From: Trichopria drosophilae
Lineage: Eukaryota > Arthropoda > Insecta > Hymenoptera > Diapriidae
Length of the DNA: 64,000 nucleotides
Assembly: GCA_030407085.1 (NCBI GenBank)
Contig: CM059586.1
Coordinates: forward strand, 91,819,501 to 91,883,500
Direction of reading: 5' to 3'
In this document: in pieces, positions 13,751 through 25,240 of the stretch
Layout: each line of letters starts with the position of its first letter
Numbering within the stretch: the first letter of the stretch is position 1
Notes under the pieces: generated by a model
What the model was told of the DNA's origin: nothing
Databases searched by the model: none
Seen by the model: only the letters and a program-made list of their open reading frames with translations
Made by a program: the position numbers and the translations under genes

Positions 13751-14059
13751 AATAGGTCAAGACGGATGACGAATTCGTTCTCAGCGACCAATAATCTATA
13801 GGACCCTATAACTCTGATTCAAATTATCTGCAGACAACTGTTTTTTGTTTGTGGTCCTGTGTAATTGTATCAAAAACCAAATTCATCGTCTAATCGTTGT
13901 CAACAAATACAATATATAGTGTTTTTATTTAGTCGTATGACACATTATTATTTAACAAGATTAATAATATATTGAATTACTAAATGTCGACGCGAACTAC
14001 ATAAAACATGCAAACGTGTGAAAAATGAAGTAGCTTAAATTAAGCAGGGCTTGATCGCA

Positions 14060-14340
14060 CAGTTAGCTTAATGTACTGTAAGTTCCTTATTAGATATTAT
14101 TTGTTTCGGGCGAGCGATGCGTTGCCATAGAAATGACGTGGTAAATAATATCAGACACGAAACAATTCATAGGGTGTCATGCTACCCCTTCGGGACTGTC
14201 GAGAATTGCCCTTACAATTTTTTTCTTTCTCTCTACCTTTCTCACATTCTTGTCTTTTTATTTCCTTCTTCCTCGACGTAATTTAAACGATCTATTGCCA
14301 ATGGAATTGATTCTCGTAACCTTTAGAAACGGAGATAATA
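14060..14340. promoter_or_regulatory. GC-richer island
   Basis: It contains TTTCGGGCGAGCGATGCGTTGCC and CCTTCGGGACTGTCGAG, then a pyrimidine-rich stretch at 14220-14270. No coding frame. Candidate conserved element, low support. Confidence 0.2.
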
Positions 14341-15048
14341 AAATGTCATCGAACACACAACGCAGTTCACATGCGATGTAATGAGCTTATATTTATTACG
14401 TTTTTCCTAATATTTTTATTGACAATGATTAAAAGGTTTAAAATATTCATAAAGTTTCAAAATATTATTTTATCGTATAAAAATAAACAAACAAATGAGT
14501 AGAATAAAAAAAAATTGACATTTTTCGTTGAATTTTTGGTTGTGACGTTTTTTAGTTATGAAAATATAAATAATGGAATTGCCACAGTTACTAAGAGTAA
14601 TCGATTTACGAAATGTAATTATTTTAAATTATGTTCAATATTACATTGCAATATTACGCTTTTTTTAACCGTTTATGAATTCCGTTTAGATATGGAATTT
14701 ACGCGTTTTTTAATAATAATTAAGGCTCTCATTATTTGTATGGTATCCCCACTAAATAACTTTGCAGAATAACTTCGAAAAAGTAACTTCAAAAAGAATA
14801 ACTTTGTAAAGAATAATTTTGAACAAAAGTTCCTGGAAAAATATTTTTGAATTGAAATAACTTTATGAAATATATCAAATTTTAGGTTAGGTTACTTTTT
14901 CGATTTTATGAATGACGTTTCACCTAGTAAATGTTGACTGATTATCTATTTTACCATTAATGAAAAGTTAAAAGAAATTTGACAAATTATTCGTAAACTT
15001 CATTAATTTTATCACTAACAAATAAAGGTAAAATATTTACGGAAAAAA

Positions 15049-15115
15049 GTTGCATGGTGGGTTCGAACCCAGGGCCCTCATATACTACGCTGGGACTTTA
15101 ACCACTTATATGCTT
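15049..15115 (-). ncRNA. Truncated tRNA-like Pol III unit
   Basis: On the minus strand there is an A-box-like TGGTTAAAGTCC, then a perfect palindromic B box GGGTTCGAACCC (15059-15070), then a run of six T (A-run at 15043-15048 on the plus strand), a Pol III-type terminator. A and B boxes are closer than in a real tRNA, so the anticodon arm is missing or shortened. It resembles the units at 42383 and 57716. It is probably a SINE head fragment or tRNA pseudogene rather than a working tRNA. Confidence 0.45.
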
Positions 15116-15839
15116 GTAACATTCTTATTTTCTTGCAAATGATGACTATTTATAATCGTGAGTAAAATTCGAGTCCATGGATAATTATAATTCAACACTG
15201 ATCGGGAGCAATATCCGCTTGATACTAATTGGCATTCAGGATTCATTACTTTTCAGGTATTTTCAATACTTATACCAGAAAGGGACTAAAGGTGAGGCAG
15301 TATTAGTGTAAAGAAAATGTCTTATTGTGTCTTATTGCAAGACTCTTTGAGATATTTTTTTTTCAATGATCGCAACCAATACCCGTACTACTTTGAATGT
15401 CCGACTGGCATTTACTACTGGTTTAGTGCCTTGCCAGTAGTGTGAGGGATACCTATTCTGCTTCGAAAAATGCACTGATCGCCAGTATTGCGTCAATGCT
15501 AGCTCGCAGTCTTGAACTGTTTCGAAAACTTCACTTTGCTTGTAAGAAAAATCCCACGAAACTTTTCCCTAAATAATGACATCAAAATCTTAGACACTCA
15601 CACACAATAAGAGGACGCAGTTATAAATCGTTTATATATTTAGAAACACATTAATTAGATTTTGAATGTTAAAATGTACATTTATTAATTTCATGTGTTT
15701 AAAAGTAAAATATATTGATCATATGTAACAGCATATACTAACAAATAAAATAAGTGAGATAGCATCGTATCGTTTTAGGACCTGCATGTTGATAGAGTTG
15801 GAAAAGTAACAATAAACGCCACAGTTTATATCGACTGCC

Positions 15840-16420
15840 GGAATTATTTGGTATTAATCTCTTTTTGGAAGAGAATATAGAGAAACGTGACCAAGCCAAC
15901 CCGGAGCTTTGGGTTGGATGTTGGAACGTATCAGGGTGCGGCATGGGAAAGGGGAATTGGGAGGAGCGAGGACGGAAGCGAAAAACGTTTTTCGTTCAAG
16001 AACGGTACGCAGTACGTAATCCGAACGGTTATTAAAAGTATCCATCTGAAAACCGCAGAAGCCATTTCCAACTTGACAATCGGCTGAAATCGACAACTGG
16101 TGTGTCGCGGCGACAGTTAGTATAAAAAGGCAGATTGATTTTTCGCGGTGACCCGGCTAATTCGAAACCGAGTAGCAATCGAACGGAGGTCCTGTAATTC
16201 CGCTCCCGAAAATCATCCGTTCTGATGTATTACAGTCGTGACACTATTTCCAATCGGCGTTTGTCACAACTCGATGATCATATCGAAATCCGCTTTTTAT
16301 TTGAAATTTAATTCAGTCGATGTTGCGCAATTCGTCGATCCGCGTTTTTCATTAATACGACAGGAAGCAGCCGTTGAATTGAATTGCCTCTTGCATCAGA
16401 CAGATTGTTGAGCAATGTAT
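15840..16420. promoter_or_regulatory. GC-richer island containing a promoter-like TATA box
   Basis: This is one of the clearest complex islands, with CGGAGCTTTGGGTTGGATG, GGAGCGAGGACGGAAGCG, CGGCTAATTCG and CGCAATTAATC. Frames stay open for 66-80 codons on both strands but look like composition effects. The TATA element at 16121 sits inside. It may be an alternative or nested promoter or an Rx enhancer. Confidence 0.4.
16121..16130 (+). promoter_or_regulatory. TATA box candidate
   Basis: GTATAAAAAGGC is a near-ideal metazoan TATA box, in a GC-richer setting (GTCGCGGCGACAGTTAG upstream, GCGGTGACCCGG downstream) rather than in AT-rich noise. A plus-strand start near 16150 would be expected. 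No protein-coding exon is visible downstream, so the product, if any, would be non-coding or spliced to something I cannot see. Confidence 0.35.
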
Positions 16421-16951
16421 AATTTTGGCCGCAATTAATCATTTATTTAACATTTTTCGATATAGAAATCATTTTCTGTACGGAACTTCTATGGTCTAAA
16501 ACCAATGCCAAAAATTAGTTCAGAATTCATGTTATTCCATTTGATTGGTACAACTGGTACAACATGCTCCGGAGACTTAAATTGGAGAAAGCATCAACTA
16601 TGCTTTAGGTATAAATATCATACATTACAGGTTTTGCCAAGTTTCATGAAGATGTAACAAGGCTTATCAATATTTTAAGGGCTTTTATTATAGGGTAATG
16701 AACATGAAGCTGTACATTAAATGTTTTGAAAAAGTTGTGTAGCTCTAGAGAAAATATTTAATTAATTCATTGACATACTTACAGTACGATTCAAGATTAC
16801 TACCAATTATGACAAGGTTTGACAACGACCAAATTGACATGACCGCTGACAAGGCTCCCTTGTAAGACGAAGGCCGGTATCAACATCGGATGTCAAGACT
16901 CTTACAAATTGTGTTAATTAATTCAAGTACAGCACGATACCATATAATATA

Positions 16952-17223
16952 TAGTAGAACTCCCGTTAAAGAAAACGGTCGGTATAGCACGAGGCATTTA
17001 AATTTCCGGTAACGAATATTTGAAGAGAAAATATCGACTCCCCACCTCCAATTATTTTCCTTCTGAAGAACGAGTATTCTGACGATGTACAAGTCTAATA
17101 TCTATGACGTCTAAAAGAGTTTGAAGTGGGGATACCGACGGAAGAGAAATAATTATTATATATTCGTTAACGGAAACGTGTGCGTATTCGAAAACGAAGT
17201 ATTCGTTAAAGGAGGTTCGACTG
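16952..17223. mobile_element. TA-flanked MITE, 272 bp
   Basis: The left end (T)AGTAGAACTCCCGTTAA and the right end reverse-complemented, CAGTCGAACCTCCTTTAAC, form terminal inverted repeats. TA dinucleotides lie directly outside both ends (16950-16951 and 17224-17225). There is no transposase. CAGT-type ends with TA target duplication fit the Tc1/mariner-pogo superfamily. Interior sequence repeats the end motif (GTATTCGAAAACGAAGTATTCG). Confidence 0.7.
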
Positions 17224-17589
17224 TATTATAATCCAGTCTTGGTGTTGGCCTCGGTTTTGTATGAGAATCTTGAAAACGGTTATGTACTTGGCAACTGAGC
17301 TTAATCTTGGTCTGGCCAGTTCTAAAATATATTTTGTAGATCTTGGTTTTGACCATCACTACCTTATAAGCTAAAACTCTTTAATCAAAAGTATTAACTC
17401 GACCCAAGACTGCAAGTGCGAAGAATTAAATTTGCTCAGTCCAGGAAAAAAATCCTGTTGAGCAGAGCAGGATCACTTCAATTTCCCGTTATCCACTTCA
17501 TTATATGAAGGAATATTGGATTGTATTCTTCGTTATTATTTATAAATATTGGACATAATACCAAAGGCAACATGGCAAATATTTTGTTG

Positions 17590-17646
17590 CTCTCCCTCTC
17601 TCTCTCTCTCCCTCTCTCTCTCTCTCCCTCTCTCTCTCTCTCTCTC
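17590..17646. repeat. CT microsatellite
   Basis: About 57 bp of (CT)n are broken by regularly spaced CCC triplets (CTCTCCCTCTCTCT). On the minus strand this is a GA tract, of the kind bound by GAGA factors in insects. Confidence 0.95.
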
Positions 17647-19029
17647 GATTTTTATTTTATGATTTGTAATCTTTGTAGAACATTTTATGTCTCCAAAAAA
17701 GACTGTTAATAATTAATAAATGTCGTTATGTTTTGCGAATTAACTGACCCATTTTTTAATTTAATATCAGAATATCGTAAGGTTCTTATTTTGAAGTTTG
17801 AAGCGAAACAAATTAAACTTATGATTGAGCACAGTTCTAACTCCATGCACAGTACACAGTCATGCGTAATCATCGAATAACGAACATGCAATCCCGCCAT
17901 TGAGAGAAAGGCCAATATTAATTGGCGGTCCTTGCGCGAACCGGGGGAATGTCAATATGCAGCAGTCGCACCTACACCCAATGCACACACCATTCGTCGA
18001 TTCTGTAGAGTTAAATGCTGTGGCGTTGATTTTCGCATTTCGGATACAACTGACCAATTTCAGATACATATGACATTTTTAAATTTGTTAATAATTTTTT
18101 GAAAGGGAATTATTTTTTTAAAGTTTTGGTGACATTCGTTGCAACGTTGAAATATGTGACGATGTCTACTCAATTCCTTTTTATATTTCTTCAATAAATT
18201 GAATACTTTTCAAAATAACATTGGAGCTAACATTTTATTTTAAACAATACAAAATATATCTGAACCTCGTGAGTTTTTATTTGTATCTCCTGAAGGTGAA
18301 AATAATTATTGAACCTAATTTTGTGGTGGTAACCAATAAGATGGATGGTTCTTTAATCAAAAGTTAGTTAAATTGTAATTAAATAATGTTTCAGGATTTT
18401 AACGTGGAAAGGAACTCCCAATCAAGGAGACATCTAGATTACCAAGTTGGCTATGAATAAATATCTTGAGACCAAAGATAAATTATGTATCATTTTATCG
18501 TAGGCAATCTTTGCAATCCTGCAAATTAAGTTATTACTCCTTTAATGATAGCACGTGTGGTGGAGTTAGATAAATGGGTAGACTACTGAACAGTAGAACG
18601 TTCTTGTTGTACAGTCAAAATTTCATATTTGCTAATAAAATAAGAGGTCGCCTGGCCGGGGAATTGGAACGATAGGAAGAGACATGCAATTGAGATTCAA
18701 ACAGGATCGAGTCCTTCCGTGGAGTGTGGAACCAGGTTAGGGAATAAGGGTATCTCTGGATCACGGAGCTGGTGCTGCCTACCGTCTATAGAAACTTGTG
18801 TCACCTGTTTTCAGGTAATATTCGAATGGATAAAGTAATCCAAAAGATATTGCTCTAAGCACCCTGTGCTTCAACTTTCAGCTAATATATTCCTCCCTTT
18901 ATCCTAAAACTCTATTCCTCTGATTCATTTCTCCTAACACAAATCGTCCATATTGCGTGGTTTATGTTCAGAAGAGAAATGTAAACCCGCGGTACCTTGG
19001 TAGGAGGAAGATGGTGTACGGGGCACCGC
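17647..19029. other. AT-rich intron, nothing recognised
   Basis: No exon, TIR pair or tandem repeat is evident. A GC-richer patch at 18640-18800 (GGTCGCCTGGCCGGGGAATTGG) has no motif I can name. Confidence 0.4.
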
Positions 19030-19560
19030 TATATGCTGTTTAGTTCGTCCTTAAAAAAAAAAAAACCGATCGGGAAATTCGGTCAGGAGCTGCACGAATA
19101 GACTCGTTAACCTTTAAAGGGGTGTAGAAATTGAGCTCAAATCGAATACCGAATTTTTAAAAAAAGATAATAAATCTTAACCTGACAACCCCGTCGGAAC
19201 AAATTTTTTAGACGAATCATGTTTCATGAAAATTGGTGCTTAGAAGTTTCTTGAATGCTGATTACAAATAAGAACTGAAATTTTCAAAATTCTAAATGGT
19301 GGATCCACGACTGCCGGCCAAAAAATTTCTTGATCGAGATGAAACTGGGTACTTAGGGGGGTTTTTGGATCGCTGATTATGAAGCTAAACTCAGTTTTTA
19401 AAAGTTTAGTTTCGTAATCAGCGAACCCCTCCCCCTTCCGACCCTAGTTTCGTTCTTAGATTTGCCCAGAACCGATGACGTGAACGTAACGAAAAACCGA
19501 TGACTTGATTTTTGTGAGCCCTTTCCCTCTCCCGGCAGGTGCAAAGGTTCGATTTCACTT
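19030..19560. repeat. Probable old dispersed repeat
   Basis: Phrases such as AAATGGTGGATCCACGACTGCC, GATCGCTGATTATGAAGC and its near inverse TTCGTAATCAGCGAACCCC form an inverted pair at 19370-19425. The style, with recurring 'ATGG(C/T)GGATCC' and 'TTGATCGAGATGAAAC', is that of the diffuse repeats at 24.9 and 62.2 kb. The boundaries are guesses. Confidence 0.35.
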
Positions 19561-19719
19561 TGCAAGCATGCAAGTCAAATAAGCAATCTACAATCACTCT
19601 ATTATTTAAATTTAGTTAATGGTTAATTTTATAGAAAGTTTCAATTCTTTATCTTTATTTCTGATTTATTTTGCTATAATGTATGTTCAATAAAAACTTG
19701 TCACACGGTAAAAAGACAC

Positions 19720-20320
19720 TAGTCGTATATTGGTCGTCGGTAGAATTAACTTCGAGTTAACGTAACAAGATTTTTCGTCCGCAAATCCGGTCCCGCGGGA
19801 GTTGCCATTCATTACGGGAAAAGGAGATTGATTAGCATTCGTGGCCCGTCAAGTCGAAACTATTAAAAAAAACTGACAAATCCGAGCGCTCTCTCATCTA
19901 CAGGACTAACAAGTGCACAGTCCCCGGCGTTTACTCGACTCGATCTCTTTTCCCTCGACTGTAATAAGCTTACGGGATTAGATCCCGACACACGCTTACA
20001 CATAAAAAAGCCGCGGAGGCTGCACATTTATAGGACGAGGTCTCCGCGGGACTCGCCAGAAACATCGGGGAAAATTGGAAAAAGCCCGAGACGGAAAGCC
20101 GGGCTCCCGCCAACGCGATTAAACATTTTAATTGCGATTTTCGCGCACGCCGATCGAACGCGATTTTACACGTGGAGCGCAATTTAAATGCGACGTTCGA
20201 CACTTTCCCGGTGGCGACGCTAATGAAAAACGTTTCGCAGCCCATGATTTTTATGCAACAACGATTCTTTCAACAACATCGTAACAACTTATTTGATTGA
20301 AAAATGTGATATGCAATTTC
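19720..20320. promoter_or_regulatory. GC-richer island with ATTA/TTAATTG cores
   Basis: A long complex island includes TCCGGTCCCGCGGGAGTTGCC, GATTGATTAGCATTCG, CGCGATTAAACATTTTAATTGCG and GCGCAATTTAAATGCG. Several homeodomain-type cores sit in CG-rich context. A 91-codon frame is open on the minus strand (19970-20245) without recognisable features. Candidate Rx enhancer. Confidence 0.4.
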
Positions 20321-20759
20321 GTTCGTAATCGTTAAAATGCACTTTATGCCCATATTGCGTTTCGTACGTGTATGACGTGCGGAATAAGCGTTTAGGAATA
20401 TAATTTCCGTGCTCCCAATGAGAAAACTATGGCTGAATGACGCGATTTTTTAGGATTCTTTATTTTTTTGCACGGCTCCAGTTTTCCTGTAAAAAGGAAG
20501 GGTTGTTCACTTCTGCCAGATCCATGTTAGGCGTAAAAACCTTACAATGTACAAAGCCAACGATGTCAAGAAACAAAACTCTGGATCAAATAATGCACGA
20601 AGAGTGTATTTTAAGGTATCGCTAATTGCGTCAAGTAGCCCCATGATGGTGCCATAAGAAGTTCAGAGGGTGATTTCAGTTTTTATCTGGATTCGTCATG
20701 AATTTTGATGGGAGATAATGATGTCAGATGAAGACTATAATTAGGAGTGATTATCCGAC

Positions 20760-21250
20760 TTAGAGACAAGTCAATGTTCATCAATTTCACTCAGATGAGC
20801 CCTGGAGGCGTTTGAAATAATAGTGCAAGGTTTATTGTAACCGCAGATGTGAATTTGTGATGGATATTCATGAGGGATGGTGACAAAAGGTGACGCCAAT
20901 AACTATGATGCCGGTGTAAGAGATAGTATCCCAACGTCAACTTAACTATCTTGCAATAAATGTAAACGAAAGATTGCTAAGCTAATCTTCAACAATCCAA
21001 CCTTTTGATTAAACTCCATGATCAGCAATCATGTCAACACCCAGCACTTCATCCAAAAATGCAAGCCACTATTGTGATTTCAAACAGTATAGGGTCTGTT
21101 CAGGGTCTCACCAAGGTGCGTCAATTAACCCCAGGTCAGACCTGGAGATATTTCAGGCAACAGTGCAAGAATGATTTGTAGGATGGAGGTTAGTTTGTGA
21201 TAGACGTTGATAAGGGATGATGGGCCATCCTGGCGATGGTTAATAGCGGC
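20760..21250. repeat. Diverged tandem duplication, 340-bp period
   Basis: Blocks in 20800-20885 recur 340 bp later in the same order: CCTGGAG at 20801 and 21141, CAGTGCAAG-type at 20822 and 21161, and (T)TTGTGAT(G/A)GA(T/C) at about 20855 and 21195, followed by GAGGGATG/AAGGGATGATGG. The common 340-bp shift over several blocks argues for an old tandem duplication. Function unknown. Confidence 0.6.
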
Positions 21251-21429
21251 TCAGAAATGATGATTTCGAAATGAGTCGTGATTTAAATTCGTAATATTTT
21301 AAACGGATATGCATAATCAGAAGTTAATCTTTTCGGAACCATAGTGTCGATGTCAATTACATTTATCAACATCTTTTCCTCTTTAAACATTGCGACTTAC
21401 CTCAATTCGAAAAGGTTTCGTGGCACTAA

Positions 21430-22030
21430 AAGTTAGTTAATTGGAAATTTCGACTAGGCAGGCTGAAAGTACCTGCCAGGGGTTTATAGCCGTGACACGA
21501 AAAGCCGTCGGCTGCCGTGCGCACGTCTCGCATGTGCTCGCGCACTGCCACATTGATGAGGAAGAGGGACACTCCTATATGGAGCAAACTGCAGTGAGGG
21601 AGATAGAGAAAAGAAGAAAGAGCGGAATTGAACAACAAGAAGAGAGGGAGCTAGAGTAAAGGGTGAGAGAGAAAGCATAAGGGTGCCGCGTTGCCAGTCT
21701 AATCGATGCGTCGTCGCATGCGACTGCGTGGTTTTATCGTTGTCACGCACATAATTAATTTAATTTAGTTTAATACGTCGTCCCGAACGGCGTCAGGCAG
21801 CGATTGCCTCGTCGATTGTTTGCACGGAAACGACCCCATTAGCCTGTGTCGCGAGACTTTACGAGCCACACCAGTCCCGGACTCGGCTCTATTACTCATT
21901 ATTGCATGTTTCGAGTAACCGTCTATTTACACGTACATACACATCTGCGGATTTCACATCTGATGCTCATACCCAGATTGATCGGCTTCAGACCTTTAGC
22001 TCTACGCCGTAATGCGAGATTTAACCTCTA
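21430..22030. promoter_or_regulatory. GC-richer island with GA-rich tract
   Basis: It begins with CGTCGGCTGCCGTGCGCACG, then a purine-rich run (21560-21680) with repeated GAGAG, AGAGAAAAG and GGGAG, then CGATGCGTCGTCGCATGCGAC, TAATTAATTTAATTTAG and CGTCCCGAACGGCG. GAGA-type tracts beside homeodomain cores are common in insect developmental enhancers and Polycomb elements. That reading is inference. Confidence 0.4.
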
Positions 22031-22614
22031 ATTGTCGATGACGATGGCTATTATCAACAGGACAAGTGTAATTGTCAGTTGCCAAAGAATTTACCTAATG
22101 TTTGCCATCAATTAACGTTCTTCCTCGTTGAATCGGTCAAAATGATAAATTTGAAATATGGATCAGACCGTTAAAAATGGTCTTCTGAGAAATTCATTTA
22201 AAATGTGACTACACTGACCTCGGAAAATATAAATTACGACATAGCCCCACACAGAATGAAATTTTGGAGATCATACTTTGCCTTTTATATATTTTTTGAT
22301 TCCATGGTCCATTTGACTTTATCATGTTTAGTTTGACTACTACAATCTTTTGTAAAAGAATCCAAGAGTGGTATAACTTTTTGATTCCTATCAAATGATT
22401 GGATACTCATTTTCAACAATTCCAAAGTTTCCTGGGATATTGAAATCTGGTGCCCACACTGGCGACCGAATTTTATTTCCCAGGGAATCATTTCCTCGTT
22501 GAAGTTCCCCCAGGAAAATTTTTCCTGGCATATATTTCCTTCAAAAAGTTTCTTGGACACAAAACCTGAATCCATATAGGCCCCATAGTGATTGGGTTCA
22601 TATAATTTGTAGTA

Positions 22615-22824
22615 CAGTAATCCTCCCCTTATGTTTCCTTCACTTAAGTTTATCAGTGCATTTTATATTTCCTCTCACGGACCTTCCTACCACTAGACAT
22701 TTTATTGCCGCCTATGAACCATGCATGCGCGCGGCGTGTAGAGGAGCATAGTAATCTCTGGTAGTGGGGGTTAGGGGAAAGTAAAACTTAGTAGAACTTC
22801 CGCAAAATAATAAGGTTAGGCGTG
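22615..22824. mobile_element. Probable TA-flanked MITE, 210 bp
   Basis: The left end CAGTAATCCTCCCCTTATG after TA (22613-22614) and the right end reverse-complemented, CACGCCTAACCTTATTA before TA (22825-22826), form imperfect inverted ends. Inside, CTACCACTAGA and TCTCTGGTAGTGG form a second inverted pair around ATGCATGCGCGCGG. The layout is like the CAGT-ended elements at 26977 and 30333. Confidence 0.5.
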
Positions 22825-23312
22825 TACTTCCGAGATTATTGCAGCTACGGATTGTATATGTTCACGCTTGCTCGTCAAATTATACGAGAACAAATTGTAC
22901 GTTATGGCGGAGCGCTACAATACATATATTTAGCTTATCAGCACATTTTCGGAGTAAGGAAGATACTCTGCAATTATTGAGGGAATTGGAGTTAATTTCA
23001 GCCAGTAGACGGAGTTTAGGCAAAACCACAAGGTTAAATTTTTCTCTTAGCTTCCGAAAGCATTCGACTCTGGGCATCATTACATAATTTACGAGAAGAG
23101 GTAACTTCCAGTCTTTTTTACCATTGATCATTTATCACTTGATCATTTTTTGCCAAGCCGATTATTCTCCTGTTCATTCTACTTTTACGGCGTTACCGTT
23201 CTTTTTTCGAAGAAAATGCACTGGAACTCTTTTGTTAAGAATTCCATACTCTATATTTATTGTTTGAAACATTTTTCGAAATTTTGAAAATTTTCGGAAA
23301 TAAATAAGATAA

Positions 23313-23624
23313 CACGGAGAAAAATGACTCCGCTGGATTAGCTGATTCATATCAGCTAAAATTTTCGGCTGGAATTGCCGAAAATATCTGCAATTTTAGC
23401 TGTTTTGGTTCCGCTAATGTAGCCTTAACCCTAATCAATTCGCGCTTAGCTCTAAATTTCCGCTACATTAGTAGATTTGTTCCGCTAAATTTGCGGACTT
23501 TTTCAGTAAATTTAGCTGAAATTATCGGCTATCCCTAACGGACTTCCAACAGCTATCCCTATAGGATAAAATTGGTAGAATATGCGGATTTTTCGGCTGA
23601 TTTAGCCGGTTATTTTTCTCCGTG
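23313..23624. mobile_element. CACGGAG MITE, copy 1 (312 bp)
   Basis: Ends are CACGGAGAAAAAT and ATTTTTCTCCGTG. The interior is made of short inverted blocks on the theme GCTGATTTAGC / CAGCTAAAATTTTCGGCT. It is nearly identical along its length to 48713-49023. The flanks here are AA/AA rather than the TA/TA seen at the other copy. No coding capacity. Confidence 0.9.
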
Positions 23625-23818
23625 AAGTTATGGAAAACTATGATTTTTCGCGGTTTTTGTCGATTTTCACCATGAAAATGGCAATTGCGCCAATTTTCAT
23701 TACCATATTCGAATTCAGCGCATCAAAATACGTAAGAAAACATACGTTTCATACAAATTTCTGGCGGCACCTTTTCGGAAGTATATCCAAGGTTAGGTTT
23801 CTTTTTGTCCCGGTGTTT

Positions 23819-23834
23819 GGGGGGGGGGGGGGGG
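23819..23834. repeat. 16-base G run
   Basis: An uninterrupted run of 16 G follows CGGTGTTT. It is prone to length error in sequencing and slippage in vivo, and could form a G-quadruplex. Confidence 0.95.
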
Positions 23835-24078
23835 TTGCGGATTCAGAGGAATTTTCGTAAGCAACTTCCTCGCGCCATTTATTTCGCCTAACCTCGGGCC
23901 GAGAAGTCGTGGGAGCAAAAAGGAGGGGACTCTCATCACTACTCGGGAAAAGTTTCTCCGGAAAAAATTGTCACAGAATTTATTTTTCTTAAAAGTTCAA
24001 CCGTGTCAACCAAGTTAATTCAGCGTATTCAGTGGACATCAAAACTTTGTGTTTGTGAGAGAGTTGCTTTTTGCATTT

Positions 24079-24112
24079 AGGTTAGGTTATGTTAGGTTAT
24101 AGTAGGTTTGGC
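24079..24112. repeat. Telomere-like TTAGG run
   Basis: TTAGGTTAGGTTATGTTAGGTTATAG contains three exact TTAGG units, the insect telomere repeat, with slippage variants. Shorter runs of the same kind occur near 25834 (CCTAACCTAAC), 37920-37950 and 38050-38067. These are interstitial; a real telomere tract would be far longer. Confidence 0.7.
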
Positions 24113-24929
24113 ATCAAGGGAACTTTATTCCCAGAAAATATTCTTTTTATAACATTTTTTGCAAGGAAATAATGTCCGAGACCCTGCACTGAGAGAAGTT
24201 TAAGTTTACTGACGTGATAGTAGAGATACCTTAGCAAAGCGGGAGAAGTCTGCCATTCGTCGATTAAGAAGGAAGGACATGTTTGACACAGGTAGTGGGA
24301 GGAAAAGGGTTTAAAATACCGTCGGAACTTAAGATTAAACGTCATACAGTTACGAAAAGTAGTCATGAAAAGTATGACTCTCAAATTGAAAGTATTGCAA
24401 TTATCTCGGCTATACATATGATCCTCACAACTAAACCGTTCCATTAGTCTGTATCTGCGGTGGTATGGGAAAAGGGCATATGTCCAGTATTTTTTAAAAC
24501 CGAGATATAACTATATTTTTAGACATAGAAAAGCCTAATGCTGACTTTTCAATAGGTTGTGAATGAAAAAATTACGCTACAGATTGGAATGTTTCAAAGT
24601 TGGAGTAAAAATACGCACAATATAAAATACTTTATAATAATAATATAAGGTGTTATTCACTACTATTTCAAACAACGAACATAATAATTTTTAAATTAAT
24701 TTTAACGATTTAAGTTCAATCATGCATAATGTACTTATGCCTTGCTTCAATATTATCACAGCATACCCAAACATAGAATTTCTTCCAGGTTTGTTATCAA
24801 TTACATAAGTAGACAGTGAATAATTATATTTTTATAAACAAAATTTTACATTTTACAAAAAGCGCGATTTTTTGTATAATTAATTCATGTATATTACAGG
24901 ACAACTACATCTATGTGGCTAAAAATGAG

Positions 24930-25240
24930 TATACTCCAGGTTTTTTCGAAGTCATTAATGAATTTGTCTTCAAATTTTTAAAATTCAAAATGTCGGATTG
25001 AAAATGGCCGATCAAAAGGTGATAAAGTTATTCGATAACAGAAAAAATTGGCGTTTGTTGGTTTTCGAAATTGTTGTTTACTAATTTGATCTCAGATTTT
25101 CAAAATTCAAAATGGCGTAACCAAAATAGAGGACCAAATTGCGAAAGAGTTATTGGATCAGAGCAAAATTGGGATTTTTAGGGTTTTCAAGGCTGATTAC
25201 GCTTATGAGCACTAGATATTCGAAATTAAAAATAACGATC
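24930..25240. repeat. Degenerate tandem repeat, about 122-bp period
   Basis: The motif TTAAAATTCAAAATGTCGGA at 24978 recurs as TCAAAATTCAAAATGGCGTA 122 bp later. Both are followed at equal distance by AAAG(T/A)GTTATT(C/G)GAT and AAAATTGG. A weaker third unit starts near 25212 and an inverted trace lies near 25440. The same family is found in opposite orientation at 62010-62445 with a 121-bp period. Confidence 0.65.

Noticed and set aside
22285..22575. 96-codon minus-strand frame, possible transposon protein remnant
   Set aside because: Reads like protein in places (ISISQETLELLKM) but no family motif and no support on either side.
24079..24112. True telomere or chromosome end
   Set aside because: Only three exact TTAGG units, flanked by ordinary intron on both sides.
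24097..24444. 115-codon minus-strand frame beside the TTAGG-like run
   Set aside because: No recognisable domain, and the frame ends within repeat-like sequence.
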